Part shown: positions 8,625 through 16,254 of the stretch, in pieces
Layout: each line of letters begins with the position of its first letter
Numbering within the stretch: the stretch's first letter is position 1
DNA from: Sphingopyxis sp. LC363
GTDB lineage: Bacteria > Pseudomonadota > Alphaproteobacteria > Sphingomonadales > Sphingomonadaceae
NCBI RefSeq assembly: GCF_000756385.1
Contig: NZ_JNFC01000030.1
Span: 1-45,006, forward strand
Direction: 5' to 3'
Length of the DNA stretch: 45,006 nt
The notes under the pieces: model-generated
Seen by the model: the letters and a program-made list of their open reading frames with translations, nothing else
What the model was told of the DNA's origin: nothing
The model's database searches: none
Position numbers and translations under genes: made by a program

Positions 8625-9272
8625 ATGTGCAATCTCGTGACCCTCAAGGCTTCGGTCGCCGAAGTGGCCTCGGCGTTCGGTGCGCGGCGTCCGCTCACCA
8701 ATGCGCAACCCGGCGAAGTCTATCCCGGCGGACAAGGATTTGTGGTCCGTGACGACGCGGGCACGCGCGCGCTCCAGTCGATGACCTGGGGCTTCCCGGT
8801 GCGGCTCAAGCATATGAAACCGACGAGCAAGCCCAAGCCCGTCAACAATGCCCGCGACGACAAGCTGATGACCTTCTGGCGAACATGGTTTACCAATCCC
8901 GCCCAGCGCTGTCTGATCCCGATCACGGCCTTCGCCGAAGCCGAAGGCGAGAAGGGCAAGATGACGCGAACCTGGCTAAGCGTCGTCGACCAGCCGCTCG
9001 CCGCCTGCGCCGGGCTCTGGCGTCCGACCAACGAGTGGGGCGATTGCTATACGATGGTGATGGTCGATGCGACCGAGGAGCTGTTCGACATTCACGACCG
9101 GATGCCGGTCATTCTTCACGCCGCCGATCATGACGCCTGGCTGCAAGCTTCGGCTGAGGAGGCAATGAAGCTCGTTACCCAATATCCGGCAAGCCGGTTG
9201 GAGGTTGAGCGGACCGACGTCCCGTGGTTCAGCCGCAAGCCCCCGAGCGCGTATGCCCCGACGCTCCTTTGA
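8625..9272 (+). CDS. SRAP family (YedK/HMCES-like) abasic-site protein
   Basis: 215 residues, annotated in databases as SOS response-associated peptidase. Characterised members crosslink to abasic sites in single-stranded DNA through the N-terminal cysteine. The full active-site set is visible at positions equal or close to E. coli YedK: Cys2 (after Met removal), N75 and R77 in VNNARDDK, E105 in TAFAEAEG, H157 in FDIHDRMPVI. It is the last gene of the operon with the LexA-type box and lies 28 bp after the degenerate paralogue. A second accessory copy like this could protect the element during transfer as single-stranded DNA. Confidence 0.85.
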   Translation: MCNLVTLKASVAEVASAFGARRPLTNAQPGEVYPGGQGFVVRDDAGTRALQSMTWGFPVRLKHMKPTSKPKPVNNARDDKLMTFWRTWFTNPAQRCLIPITAFAEAEGEKGKMTRTWLSVVDQPLAACAGLWRPTNEWGDCYTMVMVDATEELFDIHDRMPVILHAADHDAWLQASAEEAMKLVTQYPASRLEVERTDVPWFSRKPPSAYAPTLL

Positions 9273-9294
9273 GAAGCTGGATAGCGGGGCGACG

Positions 9295-9420
9295 TCACCC
9301 GCCGAATAGCGACCGGATCGCGCCGATGAGGCCGGCAATGAAGGAGCCGCCGACGAGAACAGCGGCGAACCAGAATTCGATCGCCAGCGCGCGCGATTTC
9401 CATTTCGGTTCCTGATCCAT
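9295..9420 (-). CDS. Possible small single-pass membrane protein
   Basis: 41 residues: a charged N-terminus (MDQEPKWKSR) followed by one hydrophobic helix (FWFAAVLVGGSFIAGLIGAI). A longer version from 9528 is possible but has no better start. No strong ribosome-binding site is seen and no family is recognised, so it may be a chance frame. Confidence 0.35.
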   Translation of the reverse strand: MDQEPKWKSRALAIEFWFAAVLVGGSFIAGLIGAIRSLFGG

Positions 9421-9499
9421 CTGACCGGCATGCCATGACCGGTGAATGTAGGAAATAGTGGAATCGGGGCCATCTCCGAACGCCATAATCATTGCATGA

Positions 9500-9552
9500 C
9501 ATGTGACAAAACCTATGATACATCGCATTTAAGTTAGAGGTTTTGTCACATG
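9500..9552. promoter_or_regulatory. AbiE operator: perfect 15-bp inverted repeat
   Basis: CATGTGACAAAACCT (9500-9514) and AGGTTTTGTCACATG (9538-9552) are exact reverse complements 23 bp apart. The right arm covers the antitoxin start codon (9550-9552) and the promoter must lie within or just before the repeat. AbiEi antitoxins are known to bind inverted repeats upstream of their own gene and repress it, so this is the expected autoregulatory site. Confidence 0.7.
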
Positions 9553-10167
9553 CACACATCGATAACGCAAGGCGAGACGCTTCGAGCGCTCTTTGGCGCG
9601 CATCCGATCCTGCGCGCGCGCGAGCTACGCGCCGCAGGCGTGGCACCCGAAACCATCGCTCGCGCGGTCGACAGTGGCGACATCGACCGTATCGCGCGAG
9701 GACTCTATCAGCTTCACGGCGCGCCGATCGACACCGACCAAGGCCTCGCCGAAATCACCAAGCGCATCCCGAACGGGGTTATCGCCATGGTATCGGCGCT
9801 CGCTTTCCACGGGCTCACCGACCAGATGCCGCGGCGGGTCTGGGTAGCAATAGGACCCAGCGACTGGGCACCGGTCATCGATTATCCGCCTGTCCGGATC
9901 GTCCGCCTCGCCGACAAATATCGACGCCAGGGGATCGAGCATCACAAGGTCGCCGGGGTCGATGTTCCCATCTATTCGGTTCCCAAAACGCTGGCCGACC
10001 TGTTCCGTAATCCGCGCCTCGTCGATCGCTCGGTTGCGGTCGAGAGTCTGCGCGCAGCGCTCGACCAGCGCAAGACGAGTCCCGGTGACATCGCCGAGGC
10101 CGCGGCAGCGGGCGGGGTCTGGAAGCGAATGCAGCCCTATCTCGAGGCGCTCAGCTTCAATGGCTAA
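9550..10167 (+). CDS. abiEi: AbiEi-family antitoxin (type IV TA)
   Basis: 205 residues. An N-terminal winged helix (residues about 8-60: LRALFGAHPILRARELRAAG, then the wing IDRIARGLYQL) is followed by the AbiEi C-terminal domain (VIAMVSALAFHGLTDQMP, IYSVPKTLADLF, VAVESLRAAL). In AbiE systems the antitoxin antagonises the toxin without directly binding it and represses the operon. The start codon lies inside the right arm of the 9500-9552 inverted repeat. The last 8 bp overlap the toxin gene. Confidence 0.85.
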   Translation: MHTSITQGETLRALFGAHPILRARELRAAGVAPETIARAVDSGDIDRIARGLYQLHGAPIDTDQGLAEITKRIPNGVIAMVSALAFHGLTDQMPRRVWVAIGPSDWAPVIDYPPVRIVRLADKYRRQGIEHHKVAGVDVPIYSVPKTLADLFRNPRLVDRSVAVESLRAALDQRKTSPGDIAEAAAAGGVWKRMQPYLEALSFNG

Positions 10168-11065
10168 GGCACCCGTCAATCTGGCAGCCTCGGTCAAGGA
10201 CCGGCTGCTCCAATTGGCGCGCAAGGAGCGTCAGCCCTTCGACGTTCTGCTCGTTCGCTTCGCGCTCGAGCGCCTGCTTTACCGACTGTCGCTCTCGCCG
10301 CTACGGGACCAGTTCATTCTCAAAGGCGGTCTTCTCGTCACGCTCTGGCTCGAAGACGATAATCGAGTCACCCGCGACGCCGACTTTCTCGCCTTCGGCG
10401 ATGCAAGCGCCGAACGGCTGATAGCGGATTTCGGCGCGATCATGAAAATCGAGGCGGCTGACGGGCTGACTTTCGATATCGACGCACTCACCGCGCGGCC
10501 GATCCGCGAGGGAGCCGAATATGGCGGCATGCGGCTAACAACGACCGCCTTTCTCGAACGAACGCGCATCCCGATCACGATCGACCTCGGCTTTGGCGAC
10601 GCCCTCTCGGATCCGGCGCCGCCGACTTCCTTCGCGACGCTGCTGGACTTTCCCGATCCGGAGATCCGCACCTATTCGCCGACAAGCGTCATCGCAGAGA
10701 AATTTCAGGCGATGGTAGCGCTCGGGATCGCCAATGGTCGCATGAAGGATTTCTACGACCTCTGGGCGATTCCGCAGGCCTGCGACATCAATGCTCAAGC
10801 GCTCGACGCAGCACTTGCGGCGACATTCGATCGACGCGGCACGCCGATCCCGGCTGACCGTCCGCCGGGGCTCTCGGCTGCCATGTTCGAAGACGGCGAC
10901 AAGCGGCGGCAATGGGATGCCTATGCCGCGAGCCTTGAGCTTGAAGGCGTGACATTCTCCGCCGTGATCGACGCGGTCTGGGGCCTTGTCGCGCCGAGCT
11001 GCGAACGACTGCTTGCCCATGACGTTTCGATCGCCACTTCGACTCCAGATGCCGCCGGTGCGTGA
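10160..11065 (+). CDS. abiEii: AbiEii-family nucleotidyltransferase toxin
   Basis: 301 residues with the AbiEii/AbiGii nucleotidyltransferase signature: FILKGGLLVTLWL (K55-G-G) followed by RVTRDADFLAFG (D73 and D75 as metal ligands), then ITIDLGFGD and the family block SVIAEKFQAMVALGIANGRM leading to KDFYDLW. Characterised members are bacteriostatic nucleotidyltransferases that act on tRNA or related substrates and give abortive phage infection. The start at 10160 overlaps the antitoxin stop by 8 bp (ATGGCTAA), so the pair is co-translated. Longer upstream frame is a shadow of the antitoxin gene. Confidence 0.87.
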   Translation: MAKAPVNLAASVKDRLLQLARKERQPFDVLLVRFALERLLYRLSLSPLRDQFILKGGLLVTLWLEDDNRVTRDADFLAFGDASAERLIADFGAIMKIEAADGLTFDIDALTARPIREGAEYGGMRLTTTAFLERTRIPITIDLGFGDALSDPAPPTSFATLLDFPDPEIRTYSPTSVIAEKFQAMVALGIANGRMKDFYDLWAIPQACDINAQALDAALAATFDRRGTPIPADRPPGLSAAMFEDGDKRRQWDAYAASLELEGVTFSAVIDAVWGLVAPSCERLLAHDVSIATSTPDAAGA

Positions 11066-11343
11066 CGCCGGCTCCGCCGCGGTCGGCGTATTAAGGCATT
11101 AGGTGTCAATCTGGGTCCGATTGGTGCACCAAGCCGCTTTATCAGGTGATTTCCTGTCGTTACACCGAAGAGGCGATCGGCATTGCGTATAGAGGCTGAG
11201 GTATCACCCGCCCGCCGCAGTGCGAGGACCATCGCGCAGCTTGTCCAACTTCATTGTCTCCCGGAGAGGAAACGGGAGCGATGAGCCATGGAGCGGATCG
11301 CGGGCGGACGGGTCGGGAACGCGTCGGCGGCCGATGAATCGAC

Positions 11344-12099
11344 GTGAAGCATTTTAATCTGACGGAGGAACTCGCACACGACATATCAGGCGCCGACAAG
11401 GAAGAACGGCTCTTTGCCGCCCTGTCGAACGCCGCCGACCGCATGGGATTTGATCTTTTCGCGCTCGCCTTCGATCGCCGCGGCGGCGGCGGCGAGGGTG
11501 CATCGATGCTCGTGCATAATTATCCCGACGCCTGGGCGAATGTCTATGTCGGCTTCGATCTCAGCGGCACCGACCCGATCCGGCGCGCCGGCGAAAAATC
11601 CATGACGGGTTTTCAATGGCGCAATGTCGATCACTACATCCCGCTTTCTCGCGGTGACCGGCAGTTGCTGAAGGTCGCCCGCGAGAGCGGAATCGGCGAC
11701 GGCTTCACGGTGCCGCGGCACTTGCCTGGCGAAGCGACCGGAAGCTGCTCCTTTGCCGTCGCTCCCAATGCCAGGATCCCGCTCGAGATGCTCCACGCCG
11801 CCGAGATCGTCGGCGCCGTGGCGCTCGCCGCGGCGCGGCAGCTCATCGGGACAGGCTCCTATACTCCGCGGGCGGCGCTGACCGAGCGGCAGCGCGAATG
11901 CGTGCTCTGGTCCGCCCGCGGCAAGACTGCTGGCGAGACCGCCAGCATCCTCGGCATCAGCGAAGAGACCGTGGTCCGTCATCTCAAGATCGCGCGCGAG
12001 CGCTATTCAGTGCCTTGTCGGCAAATGCTGATCCTCTGCGCCCTGTTCGACGGCGTCATCGGCTTTTCGGATGTCTATGACTGGTGGCGCCCGCTCTGA
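11344..12099 (+). CDS. LuxR-family acyl-homoserine-lactone receptor
   Basis: 251 residues with an autoinducer-binding domain and a C-terminal LuxR/FixJ helix-turn-helix (about residues 185-235, LTERQRECVLWSARGKTAGE). The ligand-pocket residues of TraR/LuxR are present with exact spacing: W64, Y68, D77, P78, W92 and G120. It therefore looks like a working AHL receptor rather than a remnant. The start is a GTG; an in-frame stop lies only three codons upstream. The 278 bp before it contain no gene; they hold a small inverted repeat CTCCCG/CGGGAG at 11258-11278. The partner synthase follows 99 bp downstream. Confidence 0.88.
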   Translation: MKHFNLTEELAHDISGADKEERLFAALSNAADRMGFDLFALAFDRRGGGGEGASMLVHNYPDAWANVYVGFDLSGTDPIRRAGEKSMTGFQWRNVDHYIPLSRGDRQLLKVARESGIGDGFTVPRHLPGEATGSCSFAVAPNARIPLEMLHAAEIVGAVALAAARQLIGTGSYTPRAALTERQRECVLWSARGKTAGETASILGISEETVVRHLKIARERYSVPCRQMLILCALFDGVIGFSDVYDWWRPL

Positions 12100-12125
12100 C
12101 GCTCGCACATAAATCGTCCCGGGAT

Positions 12126-12141
12126 TGCCCATTTCTGGGCA
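12126..12141. promoter_or_regulatory. lux-box-like palindrome before luxI
   Basis: TGCCCA-TTTC-TGGGCA is a perfect inverted repeat 57 bp before the synthase start codon, the distance expected for a class II lux box overlapping the -35 element. It lies in the only gap between receptor and synthase genes. The sequence is not identical to lux boxes I know from other genera. Confidence 0.5.
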
Positions 12142-12198
12142 TAGCCGCGCGGTGGGAATGATGGTCTGATCCTGGCACCGACAAGCCAAGGAACCATC

Positions 12199-12825
12199 AT
12201 GATCACTCAATCCACGCGGGCGCAGGATGCGCCCGGGAATGCGGCGCTTCGCGCCATGTTCGCCGCCCGCAAGCAGGTCTTCATCGACAAGCTGCAATGG
12301 GATTTGCCTGCCCTCGACGGCCGCTTCGAGCTCGACCAATTCGACACCCCGGACGCGCGGTACCTGATCCTGCTCGATCCCGATGATCTGCGCCACCGGG
12401 CGTCGGCGCGGCTGCTGCCAACCACGGCGCCGCACCTGCTCGGCGACATCTATTCGCATCTTTGCGCCGACGGGGCGCCGTCCGGTGAAGGCGTGTGGGA
12501 GATCAGTCGCTTCTGCCTCGACCCCGGACAAACGCCCACCGAGCGCCGCGACGCGCGCAACCAGTTGGTCACCGCGCTGGCGGACTATGCTCTCCGCCAC
12601 GGCATAGGCGAATATGTCGGTGTCGCAGAAGCCGGTTGGTATCACACGATCAGCAAATTTGGCTGGACATGCCGCACGCTGGGTCCCGTTCACCGGGATA
12701 GCGCGTGCCGGATAGTCGCCCTCAGCATAGCGATCGACGAGGATACGCTCCCCGGATTGCAGCGCACCGGCACCTATGCGCCGCTTGTCCTCAAGTTCGA
12801 AGAAGGCGGGGAGGCGGGGCGATGA
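12199..12825 (+). CDS. LuxI-family acyl-homoserine-lactone synthase
   Basis: 208 residues. It makes N-acyl-homoserine lactones from S-adenosylmethionine and acyl-ACP. The family-invariant residues are all visible: R24, F28 and W34 in RKQVFIDKLQWD, D46 and D49 in ELDQFDTPDA, R71 in ASARLL, E101 and R104 in WEISRFCLD. AAGGAACC precedes the ATG. Its stop overlaps the next start as ATGA, so autoinducer synthesis and the dioxygenase-like protein are co-translated. Together with the upstream LuxR gene this is a complete quorum-sensing circuit. Confidence 0.9.
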   Translation: MITQSTRAQDAPGNAALRAMFAARKQVFIDKLQWDLPALDGRFELDQFDTPDARYLILLDPDDLRHRASARLLPTTAPHLLGDIYSHLCADGAPSGEGVWEISRFCLDPGQTPTERRDARNQLVTALADYALRHGIGEYVGVAEAGWYHTISKFGWTCRTLGPVHRDSACRIVALSIAIDEDTLPGLQRTGTYAPLVLKFEEGGEAGR

Positions 12826-13700
12826 AAAAGGATCTGACCGAAGCCGATCTGCCTGGCCTGCTCTTCGAGGAGCTGCGCCGCAAAGGCTATTGCATAATTC
12901 GCAACGAGGCGGTCGCGCGTGTCCATGCGCTCGCAAGGGATCTCGACCCCATCTTCGCCGCGACGCCCTTTTGTGAAGGCAATTTCTACGGCCGCCGCAC
13001 AAAGCGCTTCGGCGGCCTGCTCAAGCGATCGGAGCACATGGCCGCACTGGTACTCAACCCGCTCATCCTTTCTGCCGTGGAGACCATTCTCGGCACCGGC
13101 TGCGACCGGATCCAGCTCAACCTCACACAGGCGATCGAAATCCATCCGGGCGAAGTGCGGCAGTTCCCGCACCGCGACCAGGATATGTGGCGCGGCGCCG
13201 ACGGCACCCAGGAATATCTCGTCAACGTCCTCTGGCCGCTGACACCCTTCACAAAAGAAAACGGCGCAACGCGCATCTTTCCGAAGAGCCACGGCGTGAA
13301 GGGGATGGCGAAATCTGATCTTGGGCAACCCATTTTCGCCGAAGGCAAGCCGGGCGCGGCGATATGCTTTCTGGGATCGACTGCGCATGGGGCGGGCTCG
13401 AACCTCAGCCAAGAGGTCCGGCGCGGCGTGCTCGTCAGCTACAGCTTGGGATGGCTGAAGCCCTATGAGAATTTGTGGCTCGCCTATCCGCCCGAGGTCG
13501 CCCGGACGTTTCCTCCCGAACTGGCCGCGCTCGCCGGCTATGCGCAGCACCGCCCGAATCTCGGCAATTACGAAGGGCAATGCCCATCGATCCTGCTGCA
13601 AGACGAACGGCCGGCGCATATCGGCGCGATCGACGCGCTCCGTACCGACCAGGCCGACGCCGTGTCCGAATTCGCTGCTGCGGAAAGGAACGAAAAATGA
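12822..13700 (+). CDS. Phytanoyl-CoA dioxygenase (PhyH) family protein
   Basis: 292 residues of the Fe(II)/2-oxoglutarate oxygenase fold. The facial triad is visible as H117-x-D119 in FPHRDQD and H189 in STAHGAGSN, with R200/R201 placed to bind 2-oxoglutarate, so the enzyme should be active. Substrate unknown: the family includes fatty-acyl and natural-product hydroxylases. It is coupled by ATGA overlaps to luxI upstream and to gntR downstream. From memory, a phyH gene next to luxI recurs in sphingomonads, which suggests it hydroxylates the AHL acyl chain or acts on a quorum-controlled product; this is inference. Confidence 0.8.
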   Translation: MKKDLTEADLPGLLFEELRRKGYCIIRNEAVARVHALARDLDPIFAATPFCEGNFYGRRTKRFGGLLKRSEHMAALVLNPLILSAVETILGTGCDRIQLNLTQAIEIHPGEVRQFPHRDQDMWRGADGTQEYLVNVLWPLTPFTKENGATRIFPKSHGVKGMAKSDLGQPIFAEGKPGAAICFLGSTAHGAGSNLSQEVRRGVLVSYSLGWLKPYENLWLAYPPEVARTFPPELAALAGYAQHRPNLGNYEGQCPSILLQDERPAHIGAIDALRTDQADAVSEFAAAERNEK

Positions 13701-14308
13701 GCCCGGCACACGTGTTCGAGCCGACCTATGAGGCGATCAAGCGTCAGCTGATGAGCGGAGAATGGGCTAGCGGCACCCGGATCGAAGCGGCCCGTCTCGC
13801 CGAAGATCTCGGGGTCAGCGTTACCCCGGTTCGCGACAGTCTCTACCGGCTCAATGGCGAGCGGATGGTCGATTTCGCACCGGGCGAGGGCTTTCACGTT
13901 CATCGGCTGACCGAAACCGAGTTTCGCGACCTGCTCGAGTTGCACCTGATCTTGCTGCTCGCGGCGCTTGCGACGGCGCCAAAAGGCTCGGCAACTTCGG
14001 TCCCCGCTGACCAGCCCTATCCCGACCGCATCGCGGACCTGTTCCTGGCGATCGCGGAGCGCTCGGCGAACAGCGAGATCGTCGCGAGCATCGCAGCGAT
14101 CGGCGACAGGCTTCAGCTATCGCGTCATTTCGACGCGATGATCCTTGCCGACATCGACGCAGAGTATAACGCGATCGCGATCGCCTTCGCCGATGCAGAG
14201 CCGCAAGCGCAGGTTCGCAATCTCCTGCTCGGTTATCACGAGCGGCGCGCGCGTGAAGCGGCCAGCTACGCCCGAACGCTCGCCGGCCATCCGGGTCGAC
14301 AGCCATGA
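13697..14308 (+). CDS. GntR-family transcriptional regulator
   Basis: 203 residues. The N-terminal winged helix (about residues 5-70) shows the GntR pattern: YEAIKRQLMSGEWASGTRI, AARLAEDLGVSVTPVRDSLY, then a wing ending GFHVHRLTE. The C-terminal helical part resembles FadR/FCD-type ligand domains but is short. The start at 13697 overlaps the dioxygenase stop as ATGA. It is the last gene of the luxI unit and sits directly before the sigma factor/FecR/TonB receptor/isopeptidase genes, so it is placed to connect quorum sensing with the lasso-peptide locus. Confidence 0.82.
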   Translation: MSPAHVFEPTYEAIKRQLMSGEWASGTRIEAARLAEDLGVSVTPVRDSLYRLNGERMVDFAPGEGFHVHRLTETEFRDLLELHLILLLAALATAPKGSATSVPADQPYPDRIADLFLAIAERSANSEIVASIAAIGDRLQLSRHFDAMILADIDAEYNAIAIAFADAEPQAQVRNLLLGYHERRAREAASYARTLAGHPGRQP

Positions 14309-14357
14309 TCGCTGGCCGAAATGGGAGTGACGTTTTGCTTGTCAGCGCCGCCTACAA

Positions 14358-14363
14358 TTGACA
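14358..14363 (+). promoter_or_regulatory. Possible -35 element before the sigma-factor gene
   Basis: TTGACA matches a housekeeping -35 hexamer in the 233-bp gap between gntR and the sigma-factor gene. The expected -10 position (about 14381) holds AGCATC, a poor match. The rest of the gap shows no gene or clear hairpin. Confidence 0.2.
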
Positions 14364-14541
14364 TGATTCGACGGCGCAGGAGCATCGCTGGCAGTTCCTG
14401 CGCGGAATATTTCGCCAGGCATCATATGCGCCAGTCCCTGACCGGACCGGCGGCCCAACCGGTCCATGGTTCGCGCGAGCGACCAAACGGCGGCACTGCA
14501 CTGGAAGACGGGTCTCTGGCGAATGCCGGCTGGTCCCGTTC

Positions 14542-15171
14542 GTGCCTCCGGGATTTTCTGTCGTGTCTTCCTGTACCTGCGGCGACCGTGCGCCGCCGCG
14601 TCACCCCTTTTCGGTGTCCTCGGCCTGCCATGCCCATCCGGCCGATCGTCCCCCTTCGGCCGATGAGCGTCCAGAAGCCGGGCACGATCTGGACGCGATA
14701 TATCGGACCCATCGCATATCGCTCTTCCATTTCCTTCGCCGCAAAGCAGGAGCCGAGGAAGCACCGGACCTAGTGCAGGAAGTGTTTGCTCGCGCCGCGG
14801 GGAGCGCACAGCGCCACCAGCTCATCAATCCGGGCGGGTTTCTTCGCCGCATCGCCCAAAATCTCCTTATCGATCGCGCGCGGCGCCAGAAGTCCGCGCG
14901 GGCGATCTTCTTTCCGCTTCGCGAGGAGCGCGACGGCGCGACGCCTGCGGCGCAGGAGTGGAACCTCGAAGCCGCGGACCTGCTGCGATTGTATGAAACG
15001 GCGGTTGACGCCATGCCGCCAAAAACGCGCCGCGTTTTCCTGATGCACCGGGTGGACGAACTCAGTTATCGCGAGATACACGAACTGCTGGGCATCAGCA
15101 TCGCAACGGTGGAATATCATATGATGAAAGCGCTCGGTCAGATTTCAAAGTTGGTGGACGGCGGCCGATGA
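14542..15171 (+). CDS. FecI-like ECF sigma factor
   Basis: 209 residues from the first available start (GTG 14542); another GTG near 14614 would give a more typical length of about 185, and the N-terminal 35 residues do not resemble the family. Sigma region 2 is clear (LDAIYRTHRISLFHFLRRKA, EEAPDLVQEVFARA, RIAQNLLIDRARR), as is region 4 (MPPKTRRVFLMHRVDELSYR, EIHELLGISIATVEYH). It should direct transcription of the TonB receptor/isopeptidase genes when the receptor senses its ligand through FecR. Its stop overlaps the fecR start as ATGA. Confidence 0.85.
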   Translation: MPPGFSVVSSCTCGDRAPPRHPFSVSSACHAHPADRPPSADERPEAGHDLDAIYRTHRISLFHFLRRKAGAEEAPDLVQEVFARAAGSAQRHQLINPGGFLRRIAQNLLIDRARRQKSARAIFFPLREERDGATPAAQEWNLEAADLLRLYETAVDAMPPKTRRVFLMHRVDELSYREIHELLGISIATVEYHMMKALGQISKLVDGGR

Positions 15172-16157
15172 CGAGCACAAGCGGCGGCAACTATCCCGTC
15201 GATGAGGTCGCGCAGGCGTGGCTGATCAAGATGCGCGGCGAGGACGCCGGCGCGCTGCGCGGAGAGTTTGAAGCGTGGCTCCTCGCATCGGCCGATCATG
15301 GCGAAGCCTACCGCCGCGCCGAACGCCGCATGGCGGCCATGGCGGTTCTCAAGACCTCGCAGCGCCACGGAACAAGCCATGCCGAAGCGCGGCGGGGCCG
15401 GGTTCGCGGCTGGCTGCCATGGGGCGCCGCCGCGACCGCAATCGCGCTGCTGATTGTAGCATTCGGGGCTGGAGGCGCCTCCCTTCCCGGCCAGCCCGGC
15501 AGTGCGTCCACCGCGCGCGCCGCCGAACCCCTGATTACGCAGCGCGGCGAGATCCGCACGTTCCGGCTTGCCGACGGCTCGCGCGCGACGCTTGATACCG
15601 ACAGCCGGCTGGACGTCGCGTTCGGAGACGGCGACCGCAGCGTCCGCTTGGTAAAGGGCAGGGTCCGTCTTTCCATCGCCAAGCAAGCTAAACCGCTCCA
15701 TATCGACGCCGGGACAGGCGCAGCAATCGCGAACGATGCCGAGATCGACCTTAGCCTCGACGAGGCCGGAACGGTCAGTGCGGCCCTCCGGCGCGGCGAG
15801 GCCGGCCTGCGCGCAGACGCCAAAACCGGTCCTGCGACCGCGTTGTCACAGGGAAAGACGCTGACCTATCGGCGTGATGGCAAGTTGCAGTTCGGTATGG
15901 CCCAAGCGTCTGACATTCCCGCAAACTGGCCCGAAGGCTGGGCCGAATATCGTTCGATAAGGCTCGACCGACTGGTTGCGGAGGCCAATCGCTATGCCGT
16001 CATCCCGATCGTGATCGACGATGCGGCGAGCGCCGCGCTTGAGGTTTCCGGCCGCTTCCATCTTAGCGAGACCGATGCTTTCGCTGAACGGATCGCAACC
16101 CTGTTCGGTCTCAGGGTCGAACGCACGGCGAGAGCCATCCATCTTCGCCGCCGATAA
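15168..16157 (+). CDS. FecR-like anti-sigma factor / signal transducer
   Basis: 329 residues. A cytoplasmic N-terminal DUF4880-type segment (VDEVAQAWLIKMRGEDAG, then FEAWLLASADHGEAYRRAE) is followed by one membrane helix (about residues 82-103, LPWGAAATAIALLIVAFGAG), a periplasmic FecR domain (ITQRGEIRTFRLADGSRATL, DTDSRLDVAFGDGDRSVRL) and a C-terminal STN-interacting part. It relays occupancy of the neighbouring TonB-dependent receptor to the sigma factor encoded just before it, with which it is translationally coupled. Confidence 0.87.
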   Translation: MTSTSGGNYPVDEVAQAWLIKMRGEDAGALRGEFEAWLLASADHGEAYRRAERRMAAMAVLKTSQRHGTSHAEARRGRVRGWLPWGAAATAIALLIVAFGAGGASLPGQPGSASTARAAEPLITQRGEIRTFRLADGSRATLDTDSRLDVAFGDGDRSVRLVKGRVRLSIAKQAKPLHIDAGTGAAIANDAEIDLSLDEAGTVSAALRRGEAGLRADAKTGPATALSQGKTLTYRRDGKLQFGMAQASDIPANWPEGWAEYRSIRLDRLVAEANRYAVIPIVIDDAASAALEVSGRFHLSETDAFAERIATLFGLRVERTARAIHLRRR

Positions 16158-16254
16158 TTTTTTCACCCAAGACTAAGGGGCTCCCCTTCGCCCCGTCAAC
16201 GCACCCCCACTGGCCGCCTGCCTGAAGCACGGCCGAGGAAATGGGGGAGTGATA

